NCBI GenBank assembly: GCA_965369605.1
Contig: CBDURE010000124.1
Span: 1 to 10,247 of the forward strand
Length of the DNA: 10,247 nt
Origin: JAGGVT01 sp965369605
Lineage (GTDB): Bacteria; JAJVIF01; JAGGVT01
Direction: 5' to 3'
Below the pieces are notes generated by a model that was not told where the DNA came from, did no database searches, and was given only the letters and a program-made list of their open reading frames with translations. Shown here piece after piece: positions 1 to 6,442 of this stretch; position 1 is the first letter of the stretch, and every line of letters starts with the position of its first letter. The position numbers were made by a program, and so were the translations under genes.

Positions 1-45
1 AATCCCACAGAAATCTGCAAATAAAATATTTCTGTTAACACTGCA

Positions 46-51
46 ATTATA
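46..51 (-). promoter_or_regulatory. Possible -10 box for a gene beyond the left edge
   Basis: The minus strand reads a perfect TATAAT here, 33 bases past the priA stop codon. The -35 position at 17-base spacing is only a T run, so this is a half-supported promoter. An 8-base inverted repeat (ACAGAAAT at 7-14, ATTTCTGT at 28-35) lies just downstream. If it is real, it drives a minus-strand gene lying left of the window. Confidence 0.2.
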
Positions 52-67
52 CCGCTTTGAAGCGTTG

Positions 68-100
68 AAAAAAATAGTTGATGCCTAAAGCATGTTCAAC
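68..100 (-). terminator. Possible intrinsic terminator of priA
   Basis: On the minus strand a hairpin overlaps the priA stop codon. GTTGA pairs with TCAAC and TGC with GCA around a TTTAG loop, with a three-base bulge on the 5' side (77-100). A TATTTTTTT tract follows at once (68-76). The stem is only 8 pairs and bulged, so this is a plausible but weak terminator. Confidence 0.4.
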
Positions 101-2541
101 GGGTTGATGTCGATGTCCATCCAGGCGCCTTTTTGAGTCTTCATGCGATTTTCCAGGCGTGACACCGCGTTGATTAAATCATCAACATTCTTCGCTTTCA
201 GGATTAAATGGTGGCGATATCTTCCGGCGATTCGTCCAAGCGGCGCGGGACTTGGTCCCAGAATGCCTGTCAGTTTAATCGCCTTGCGGCGCTCCAAATC
301 CTTCAAAACAGCGGTCGCGTTATCAGCCATACGCCTGACATCAGAATCATTGCTCCCACGAAATACTATTCTCGCGAGACTGGCAAACGGCGGGTATCCC
401 AGGCGTTTTCGCAGATTGATTTCCTTTTCGAAAAACAATTCATAATCCTGCCTTCTCGCCGCGTCGATTGCGTAATGGCCTGTTTGATATGTCTGAAGAA
501 CCACAAGGCCTTTTATATCGCGCCGGCCGGCTCTTCCTGCCACCTGGGTAACAAGCTGGAATGTTCTTTCAGCGGCCCTGAAATCAGGAAGGTTCAGTGA
601 TGTATCCGCGCTGATTACTCCCACGAGTTCGACATCGGGAAGGTCAAGCCCTTTTCCAATCATTTGTGTTCCGATAAGAATATCGCCGTGCTCCTCGAAA
701 AACCGGTTCATCAGTGCGAGACTGCCGCCGTCAATACCGCCGCGTGATGCTACATCCCTGTCAAGGCGATATATTTTCGCGTCCGGGAAAAATCTGGATG
801 CCTCCTCCTCAACGCGCTGTGTTCCAAAACCAATTTTGAGAAGTTGGTCGCTGCCGCAGGCGTAACAGTTTCGCGGGACAGGCATTTTTCTGTCGCAGTG
901 ATGGCAAAGCAGCATGTTGTCTCGCGCGTGATATGTGAAAGAAATATCGCAGTCAGGGCATCTGGGAGTGTATCCGCACGAGCGGCAGACAATCGATGGC
1001 GAGAATCCGCGCTGGTTTAAAAAGAGAAGCGCCTGCTTGCCTCTATCGAGCGTTTTTCTCAACGCGTTCACGAGGTACGGTGTCATGAATTGAACGCCTT
1101 CCGCGCTGCCATCGGTCAGTTTTACCATCTCGACATGCGGCAACCCGCCCTTGTAGATCCGTTTGGTCAGTTCAAGAAGGCTGTGAATATCCCTGTCAGC
1201 GAGATGGCGCGTTTCAACGGATGGTGTCGCGCTGCCAAGAACCAGCGTTGCTTTGCGCATTTGGGACATTTTACGGGCGACATCGCGGGCATGATATCTC
1301 GGAGCGCGTTCCTGTTTAAATGCGGGTTCGTGCTCCTCGTCTATGACGATCAATTTGACATCCGTCAGCGGAGCGAACAAAGCTGAGCGCGGGCCTATTA
1401 CAATCCGTTTTTCGCTTCCCCTTAAAACCTCCCAGTTTCTTTTTAACTGTGCCTGACCCAATCCTGAATGAAGGACAAACAGATTATCGCCGAAGTGCTG
1501 CTTGAATCGCTGGACAATCTGCATCGTGAGCACAATCTCGGGCACAAGCACTATCACGCTGCCCTTTAGAAGCGCTTTCTTCGCGCATTCGATATATACC
1601 TCGGTTTTTCCGCTGCCGGTAACACCCTCAAGAAGAAAGGAATGTCCGAGGCCATGCTCTATCGAATAATTTATCTCATCGACCGCTTTCTGCTGCTCTT
1701 TGGTTAAATCAAAATCATAATCAGCGGATGTTTCCCGTGTTTCGGGAACATGAACTTCTGAAAGGAATCCGTTTTTTAACAGCGCGTTGAAATGCCTTCG
1801 GCCATTCGGAAACTGCTTTTTCAATTCATCCCATGTAACTGGTTTATCATAATCGGAAACGGCAAGCAGTATTTCCTCCTGCTTTGGCGTGGGAGAGATA
1901 TCGAGTGGCTTGTGCTCTGACACCTTATATGCGAACTTCTCACCCCTTGTTTTCCCCTTTGCAAGATGGTATGACGGCCTTATGATGCCTTTCTCCAGAA
2001 ACTCGTCAATCAAATCATCCTGCTCGGCGGCGTAAACCTCGCATGATTTCAGCACAGCTTTCAATTTGCGTTTCGTTAATTTGCCTTCGAGTTTGGGTTG
2101 TTTTTTGGGTTTTCCGAACAGTCCGATTTTTTCATAAACAATTGAGAGAAATTCAGAGGGATTGCCAATCGTATATTCGGTTTCGATTTTAAATGTCTTC
2201 AAATCCCAGAATAAAAGCCTGACAGCGGAGTATAAGCTGGAATGATAATAGCGCGCTATCCACCTTGCGATTTCAATTCCCGTTTCATCCAGAATCGTTT
2301 CCGGCCCATATACTGAAATGATATTTTTTGTTTTGTAATCACCGCTCGGAGTTTTATCTGTCAGTTCAACAACAACCCCGCGTCGAAGGCTGTTCCTTAC
2401 AGGCACCAGAACAAGAGTTCCGACTCGTACCTGTGATTTCAAAATTTGGGGAATCGCATAGGTATATAGGTCCTGCATCTTGCGTGAATCAATCGCGAGA
2501 ACTATATGAGCGAAGGTTTTATTTTTCCCTTTGGCTGTCAT
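85..2541 (-). CDS. priA: Primosomal protein N' (replication restart helicase PriA)
   Basis: This 818-residue protein is the superfamily 2 DNA helicase that recognises stalled forks and starts reloading of the replicative helicase. The N-terminal DNA-binding region (about 10-110) has the usual family start. The helicase core follows: Walker A GVTGSGKT (306-313), DEEH box (401-404), GSATPS (436-441), GTQMIGKG (624-631) and QVAGRAGR (666-673). Between the two helicase lobes lie eight zinc-binding cysteines in four CxxC pairs (519/522, 528/531, 546/549, 559/562), the PriA hallmark. The C-terminus DINPLNML is typical. It is somewhat longer than E. coli PriA (732 residues); the extra length seems to lie around 130-270, before the helicase core. 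The first ATG was chosen because the conserved N-terminus begins about residue 10; no clear Shine-Dalgarno precedes it. It appears to be a separate transcription unit, 70 bases from the upstream gene. The assignment is very secure. Confidence 0.98.
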   Translation of the reverse strand: MTAKGKNKTFAHIVLAIDSRKMQDLYTYAIPQILKSQVRVGTLVLVPVRNSLRRGVVVELTDKTPSGDYKTKNIISVYGPETILDETGIEIARWIARYYHSSLYSAVRLLFWDLKTFKIETEYTIGNPSEFLSIVYEKIGLFGKPKKQPKLEGKLTKRKLKAVLKSCEVYAAEQDDLIDEFLEKGIIRPSYHLAKGKTRGEKFAYKVSEHKPLDISPTPKQEEILLAVSDYDKPVTWDELKKQFPNGRRHFNALLKNGFLSEVHVPETRETSADYDFDLTKEQQKAVDEINYSIEHGLGHSFLLEGVTGSGKTEVYIECAKKALLKGSVIVLVPEIVLTMQIVQRFKQHFGDNLFVLHSGLGQAQLKRNWEVLRGSEKRIVIGPRSALFAPLTDVKLIVIDEEHEPAFKQERAPRYHARDVARKMSQMRKATLVLGSATPSVETRHLADRDIHSLLELTKRIYKGGLPHVEMVKLTDGSAEGVQFMTPYLVNALRKTLDRGKQALLFLNQRGFSPSIVCRSCGYTPRCPDCDISFTYHARDNMLLCHHCDRKMPVPRNCYACGSDQLLKIGFGTQRVEEEASRFFPDAKIYRLDRDVASRGGIDGGSLALMNRFFEEHGDILIGTQMIGKGLDLPDVELVGVISADTSLNLPDFRAAERTFQLVTQVAGRAGRRDIKGLVVLQTYQTGHYAIDAARRQDYELFFEKEINLRKRLGYPPFASLARIVFRGSNDSDVRRMADNATAVLKDLERRKAIKLTGILGPSPAPLGRIAGRYRHHLILKAKNVDDLINAVSRLENRMKTQKGAWMDIDINPLNML

Positions 2542-2552
2542 CCGATGTTATC

Positions 2553-2581
2553 TTTATAACACCGGTGTTTAATAGAGGCAA
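2553..2581 (-). promoter_or_regulatory. Predicted priA promoter with embedded palindrome
   Basis: On the minus strand there is a -35 TTGCCT (2576-2581), a 17-base spacer and an extended -10 TGT-TATAAA (TATAAA at 2553-2558). The spacer contains the perfect palindrome AACACCGGTGTT (2558-2569), which touches the -10 box. Transcription would be expected to start about 2546, only some 5 bases before the priA ATG. This fits the absence of a Shine-Dalgarno there. Confidence 0.45.
2558..2569. promoter_or_regulatory. 12-base perfect palindrome, candidate operator
   Basis: AACACCGGTGTT is fully self-complementary and lies between the -35 and -10 boxes of the predicted priA promoter. A dimeric regulator bound here would block RNA polymerase. 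The regulator is not identifiable from the sequence, and a chance palindrome cannot be excluded. Confidence 0.35.
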
Positions 2582-2611
2582 TAGCAATTTACTAAAAATT
2601 TGTATTTCCTT

Positions 2612-4687
2612 TTATTCCTCATCCCCTGTTGTTGCTTCTGCCTCATGCGGTTTCTCAATCGCCTGAGCGACAAGTTCCACAATATCAAACACTCCAACAT
2701 CCTCTTCTTTGCCGAGGTCTTTTATACTATCTTCGAACATCGTCAGGCAGAATGGGCAGTTCACAGCGCATTTTTCGAAACCTGTTTCGACAGCTTCACG
2801 CGTACGATTAATAGCCACGCGCTCATGGCCAAGGCTATCCTCAAGCCACATCTGTCCGCCACCCGCTCCGCAGCAGAAACTACGGCCGTAATTCCGCGCC
2901 ATTTCGCCAACCTCAATGCCAATCGCTTTGAGAATTTCTCTCGGTTGATCATAAATTGAATTATGGCGTCCAAGATAACATGAGTCATGATATACCGTTC
3001 GAGTTTCCAATTTTCTCTCAATCTTTAGTTTGCCGTTTTGAATCAGTTCCCAGATTAGTTCGCTTGCGTGTTTAACCTCGACATCCCAGTTAAAATCGGG
3101 AGATTCCTTTTTTATTTCATCGATGAACTGCGGATACTCATTCTTGATTGTATTAAACCCGTGCGGACAGCATGTAACAATTTTCTTAATTCCATATCCA
3201 GCCATTGTTTCCATATTTTGTTTTGCCAGGATTTGATATAGATATTCGTTGCCCATTCGCCGTGCTGAATCACCGCAGCACTGTTCCTCAACTCCAAGAA
3301 TCGCGAACTTAATCCCGGCAGCTTCAAGAATTTTAACCATCGACTGCGCGATTATCTTATTGCGTTCATCAAAAGAGCCGGCGCATCCGACATAGAAACA
3401 ATATTCAACATCCTCATCGACTCCATCACCGTAAACGGGAACATTAAGCCCTTCAGTCCAATCGCCTCTGCTGTCGAATCCGATACCCCATGGGTTGGAA
3501 TTTGTTTCGATATTCTGAAGCGCTGTCTGTCCCTCTTCCGGCAGATTGCTCTCCATTAGAGTCATAAAGCGCCGCATGTCCACGATTTTCTGAATATGCT
3601 CGTTCATTACGGGACATTCAAACTCGCAGGCGCCGCATGTTGTGCATGACCAGATTTCATCAAATGACTGCTGGTCCTGCCCATCCCCAATAAGCGCCAT
3701 TCTATTTTCAGTGCCGGACGGTTTAAAACCTTCTTTTATCATTAGATGTTTCAAATCAAGGTGAAGTTTTTTCGGTGAAAGAGGCTTGCCGGTTTCATTT
3801 GCCGGACAGACAATATCGCATCGCCCGCATTCCTGGCATGTAGCGGCATCGAGCAGCTGCTTCCAGGTGTACTCGGAAATGGTGTTCACTCCCCATGACT
3901 CCTGTTCCTCAATTTCCGGGATTTCCTGAACCGTGCCCATTTTATTCAGTCGAGCAAAAAACGTGTTAAAAAATCCTGTCATGATATGCTGATGTTTTGA
4001 TATTGGCAGGAAAATAAGGAATCCGAAGAAAATCGCGTAATGAAACCACCATGAGAAACTATAAGCGAGCAGGGCGTTTGAATCATGCCCCTCTCCGATA
4101 CCAAGCGCTCCCCAGATAATCGCTGCCAGTTTGCTTACATATCCTCCCGGCATTTCAGCGCCCATTCGTATTTCAGCGCCGCTTATCATCAGGTCGGTTA
4201 TCATCATAACGGCGATAAGCCCAAGGATAATCAGAGCCTGTCCCGACAGTTCAAGCTCTTTTGGCTTTATAATCAGGCGGCGCACAAAGGCATAAACCAT
4301 CGCGAAAAGAACAAGAAGAATAAACGCGTCTGTCATGAAATGATACCAGGCATAACCAATGGTAAACGGCAGATGGACATTCCCAAATCCGCTTAAAAGA
4401 AAATTGAGTATTGTCAGCGACAGGATTAGAAATCCGTAGAATATCAATATATGAATCAAACCGGCGGCTGGCCTGAGAAGCAGTTTTTTCTGTCCCAGAA
4501 CAATTACGATTAGATTCAGTATTCGCTCACCGATTCTGTCCCATCTGACTTCCGGCTTGCCTTGTGAAACAAGTTTGATGATTCTTTCATAGACATAATA
4601 TGCAAACACACCTGTAAGAATCATACTGAGAATTATGTGTAAAACTGCGAAAGCGGTCCCACTTCCGGGTGTTAGGAATTCAGGCAT
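2612..4687 (-). CDS. Membrane heme/iron-sulfur oxidoreductase, HdrD-like (ETF:menaquinone oxidoreductase-type)
   Basis: Numbering is from the upstream ATG at 4738 (708 residues). Residues 25-245 form five or six membrane helices resembling NarI/DsrM/HdrE cytochrome b subunits, with candidate heme histidines (H96, H133, H233) and the family-like SKHQH loop (247-251). Two [4Fe-4S] ferredoxin motifs follow (C301/304/307/311 and C365/368/371/375), then two CCG domains of the HdrD type (C447, C452, CC487-488, CC523-524; C587, CC622-623, C661, C664). This layout is that of membrane Fe-S oxidoreductases such as the EtfAB:menaquinone oxidoreductases (EMR/EMO) of Geobacter and Syntrophus, which feed electrons from acyl-CoA oxidation into menaquinone. 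No etfAB is nearby, so the donor is inferred. I chose the ATG at 4687 (691 residues) because AGGAG lies 10 bases before it; the ATG at 4738 has no Shine-Dalgarno. Fold and cofactors are secure, substrate is not. Confidence 0.88.
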   Translation of the reverse strand: MPEFLTPGSGTAFAVLHIILSMILTGVFAYYVYERIIKLVSQGKPEVRWDRIGERILNLIVIVLGQKKLLLRPAAGLIHILIFYGFLILSLTILNFLLSGFGNVHLPFTIGYAWYHFMTDAFILLVLFAMVYAFVRRLIIKPKELELSGQALIILGLIAVMMITDLMISGAEIRMGAEMPGGYVSKLAAIIWGALGIGEGHDSNALLAYSFSWWFHYAIFFGFLIFLPISKHQHIMTGFFNTFFARLNKMGTVQEIPEIEEQESWGVNTISEYTWKQLLDAATCQECGRCDIVCPANETGKPLSPKKLHLDLKHLMIKEGFKPSGTENRMALIGDGQDQQSFDEIWSCTTCGACEFECPVMNEHIQKIVDMRRFMTLMESNLPEEGQTALQNIETNSNPWGIGFDSRGDWTEGLNVPVYGDGVDEDVEYCFYVGCAGSFDERNKIIAQSMVKILEAAGIKFAILGVEEQCCGDSARRMGNEYLYQILAKQNMETMAGYGIKKIVTCCPHGFNTIKNEYPQFIDEIKKESPDFNWDVEVKHASELIWELIQNGKLKIERKLETRTVYHDSCYLGRHNSIYDQPREILKAIGIEVGEMARNYGRSFCCGAGGGQMWLEDSLGHERVAINRTREAVETGFEKCAVNCPFCLTMFEDSIKDLGKEEDVGVFDIVELVAQAIEKPHEAEATTGDEE

Positions 4688-4697
4688 AAGAGTAATT

Positions 4698-4702
4698 CTC
4701 CT
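4698..4702 (-). promoter_or_regulatory. Shine-Dalgarno deciding the oxidoreductase start
   Basis: The minus strand reads AGGAG here, 10 bases before the ATG at 4687. The alternative upstream ATG at 4738 is preceded by no purine-rich motif. This argues for the shorter protein beginning MPEFLTPGSG. Confidence 0.6.
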
Positions 4703-4781
4703 GAGTACAGAAATCAGCCGGGACTCCTTGTTCAACATTTCACAATCTGCTGAACGGGAATGCCGGACAAAAGAAAAAATC

Positions 4782-4810
4782 AGTATGACAAACAGTTAAA
4801 AAGGTGTCAA
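4782..4810 (-). promoter_or_regulatory. Predicted sigma-70-type promoter for the oxidoreductase gene
   Basis: On the minus strand a perfect -35 TTGACA (4805-4810) is followed by a 17-base spacer and -10 CATACT (4782-4787, 4 of 6 matches). Together with the terminator just upstream, it makes the oxidoreductase gene its own transcription unit. Transcription should start near 4775, leaving a leader of about 90 bases to the ATG at 4687. Confidence 0.5.
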
Positions 4811-4829
4811 GACAACGGAGGCAGTCGTG

Positions 4830-4865
4830 AAATAAAAAAGGACAACCACATATGCGGTTATCCTT
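4830..4865 (-). terminator. Intrinsic terminator after the STAS gene
   Basis: The minus-strand RNA can form a near-perfect hairpin over 4838-4865, AAGGAUAACCGC paired with GUGGUUGUCCUU, followed by a T-rich tract (TTTTTTATTT with the last stem bases). Two pairs are G-U wobbles on this strand but become C-A mismatches on the plus strand, so the structure belongs to minus-strand RNA. It lies about 60 bases after the STAS stop codon and just ahead of the next promoter. Confidence 0.75.
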
Positions 4866-4924
4866 ATGATTGCTTTTTGAAAATTAACAATCAGTACGAT
4901 GTACAGCAGGATTTGTCCTTAACG

Positions 4925-5263
4925 CTAATTCTGATAGCTTGAAACCGCGGCCAGTTCATCCTCGAAAATCTGGAAGACTTTGTTTAGCCTTGTCAGTTCG
5001 AAAATGCTTTTGACCTCATCCTGCAGGCCCCAGATTCTGAGGTCGCCGGATAATCTGTTGGCGTTTTTCAATCCACTGACCAAAACCCCAAGTCCGGCTG
5101 AATCCATATAGGGAACAGCGGAGAGGTTGATCAGAATCAGTGATTTGCCATCAGTGATTTTCTCGTTTATTTTCTCTTTCAGGACACTCGCGCTTTTAGC
5201 ATCAAGGTCACCCTGAACATCGAAAATAAGGACTTTACCTTTTTCTCTTGTAGATATATCCAT
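4925..5263 (-). CDS. STAS-domain protein, anti-sigma-factor-antagonist type
   Basis: A single STAS domain of about 112 residues, the length usual for SpoIIAA/RsbV-type antagonists. The core reads VLIFDVQGDLDA near the start and YMDSAGLGVL in the middle. The serine after the aspartate in DSAGLG (residue 55 from the ATG) is the expected phosphorylation site. In partner switching, an RsbW-like kinase phosphorylates this serine and a PP2C phosphatase removes the phosphate; only the unphosphorylated form binds the kinase. The PAS-PP2C-HATPase protein at 6443-7960 could supply both activities. I chose the ATG at 5263. A TTG two codons upstream (5269) sits only 5 bases from AAGGA and is a possible alternative, since the ATG is 11 bases from that motif. 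The gene is followed by a terminator. The family is secure; the partner is inferred. Confidence 0.92.
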   Translation of the reverse strand: MDISTREKGKVLIFDVQGDLDAKSASVLKEKINEKITDGKSLILINLSAVPYMDSAGLGVLVSGLKNANRLSGDLRIWGLQDEVKSIFELTRLNKVFQIFEDELAAVSSYQN

Positions 5264-5328
5264 TTTCAAATAAATCCTTGCTCAAAGATTAGACAGCAAA
5301 GAACCAATACTCATATTTAATATCATTA

Positions 5329-5356
5329 ATAATCATGAAATTTTGCAAACTGTCAG
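5329..5356 (-). promoter_or_regulatory. Weak candidate promoter for the STAS gene
   Basis: On the minus strand CTGACA (5351-5356) and GATTAT (5329-5334) are 16 bases apart, giving 5 of 6 and 4 of 6 consensus matches. The stretch is very AT-rich, so chance matches are likely. The STAS gene may instead be read from the promoter of the secreted-protein gene, because no terminator is evident between them. Confidence 0.25.
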
Positions 5357-5372
5357 CATGAAGATTTGCAAA
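5342..5372. repeat. Pair of TTTGCAAA palindromes
   Basis: The 8-base palindrome TTTGCAAA occurs at 5342-5349 and again at 5365-5372, 23 bases apart start to start, directly after the stop codon of the secreted-protein gene. The copies can also pair as a hairpin with a 15-base loop. The stem is AT-rich and no T run follows, so it is not a convincing terminator. It could be a paired binding site. Confidence 0.35.
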
Positions 5373-6281
5373 TTATTCCATACCGCCCATTGGAGGCATA
5401 CCGCCGCCCATTATTCCACCCATCATTGCGCTGAAATCAAATGGAACCGGGGTGCCGGTGATTTCGCTCGCTGCGCCGGATGTTTTGAAACCGGTCATGT
5501 CAACATTGATATCCATCTCAACGTCTTTTTCTGTGTCCTTTACATTCATCACGAATTTCAGGAATGCTGAAATGGGGATTGATTCGTGGGAGTACGTTGT
5601 GCCTTTTGCATAACCGCCTTCCTCGCCGCCTTCGAATGTGCAATAGGTGGCGTTCGGATATGCTTTGCTGGCGACAGTAATATTTCTGCTGCCGCAATCA
5701 AATTTGACATCCGATGTTTCCTCTTCTATTTCATCCATGTGCATTTCATCTACCATTGTGTCGAAATCCATACCCATCATGCCCTGGGCAAGACCTTCCA
5801 TTGTCATGAAGTCGATTACCTGGGGCTGATCGCTGTTTAGCTGGAAAATAACCTTTTGAATGAGTTTGCCTTCGGCAAATTCTTTCATCGCGGCCTTTGG
5901 GTCTTGCTGGTATTTTGTCGGGTCCTCAATTTGCCTTAAGAGGAGTTTCACCCTAAGCGTTTGGATCATTCCAGACGCTTCAGGCGGCAATCCTGTGAGG
6001 TTCTTGACATCAAACTCAAGCCAGTAGAAATCGTTGCTTTCAATTGTTTCTTTTCCGACTAAAGCCATTCTGAGATCACAACCGAGCGGCTGGTCCATAT
6101 CCGGTATGCCGTTGACTGAAATCGCATAGTCCACAGACTGCCCGACTTTCCAGTCAGGTGGGGTGACTTCGGGAAACTTGAAATCACCAAACGGATTAAA
6201 CTCCGCATGAACTGGTGTGGACAAACCAACCAGCATAAGCCCTAAGAACATTAGTGGTAAAACTTTCTTTAACAGGTGCAT
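5373..6281 (-). CDS. Secreted protein of unknown function with Met/Gly-rich tail
   Basis: I do not recognise the family. Numbered from the ATG at 6281 (302 residues), it begins with a classic Sec signal peptide: Lys residues, a hydrophobic Leu/Met core and a VHA|EF cleavage site near residue 26. The mature protein should be periplasmic or exported. It has three cysteines (about 68, 196, 214), an acidic Met-rich stretch around 160-190, and a tail rich in Met and Gly (PFDFSAMMGGIMGGGMPP). The pattern of a WKVGQ..DYAISV strand early, a cysteine strand near the end and an ESIPIS strand after it recalls periplasmic beta-sheet lipoprotein-carrier-like or DUF3108-like folds; this is a weak impression only. 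The ATG at 6281 is preferred over the one at 6287, because AAGGAG abuts the latter but is 6 bases from the former. It lies between the PP2C/kinase and STAS genes and has its own promoter. Confidence 0.85.
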   Translation of the reverse strand: MHLLKKVLPLMFLGLMLVGLSTPVHAEFNPFGDFKFPEVTPPDWKVGQSVDYAISVNGIPDMDQPLGCDLRMALVGKETIESNDFYWLEFDVKNLTGLPPEASGMIQTLRVKLLLRQIEDPTKYQQDPKAAMKEFAEGKLIQKVIFQLNSDQPQVIDFMTMEGLAQGMMGMDFDTMVDEMHMDEIEEETSDVKFDCGSRNITVASKAYPNATYCTFEGGEEGGYAKGTTYSHESIPISAFLKFVMNVKDTEKDVEMDINVDMTGFKTSGAASEITGTPVPFDFSAMMGGIMGGGMPPMGGME

Positions 6282-6287
6282 CTTCAT

Positions 6288-6293
6288 CTCCTT
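6288..6293 (-). promoter_or_regulatory. Shine-Dalgarno deciding the secreted-protein start
   Basis: The minus strand reads AAGGAG immediately against the ATG at 6287, which leaves no room for initiation there. It stands 6 bases from the ATG at 6281, the ideal spacing. The true start is therefore probably MHLLKK, two residues inside the longest frame. Confidence 0.65.
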
Positions 6294-6337
6294 AAACTTA
6301 AATTCGCTTAAATTTAATTAATTGTTACATTTGGTTC

Positions 6338-6366
6338 ATAGTAACATTGAGATTATCGGTTGTAAA
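6338..6366 (-). promoter_or_regulatory. Predicted extended -10 promoter for the secreted-protein gene
   Basis: On the minus strand TTTACA (-35, 6361-6366, 5 of 6) is followed by a 17-base spacer and TG-T-TACTAT (TACTAT at 6338-6343), an extended -10 element. Transcription should begin near 6331, about 50 bases before the ATG at 6281. The secreted protein can thus be expressed independently of the TPR-PP2C operon, and transcription may continue into the STAS gene. Confidence 0.55.
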
Positions 6367-6442
6367 GTTACCCGGTGCATGAAAATCAATGCTCATGAAC
6401 CTATTTTTATGACTGTCGCACAGAATGGTTTGTTCAGGTAAT

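Noticed and set aside
208..600. Plus-strand open frame of 130 codons
   Set aside because: It lies wholly inside priA on the opposite strand, with no ribosome site and no recognisable protein character. The priA frame is conserved end to end.
5342..5372. Possible terminator after the secreted-protein gene
   Set aside because: The TTTGCAAA stem is AT-rich with a 15-base loop and is followed by ATTTCATG rather than a T tract.
6411..6423. Possible terminator after the PP2C/kinase gene (CTGT-CGC-ACAG)
   Set aside because: The stem has only 4 pairs and no T run follows on the minus strand.
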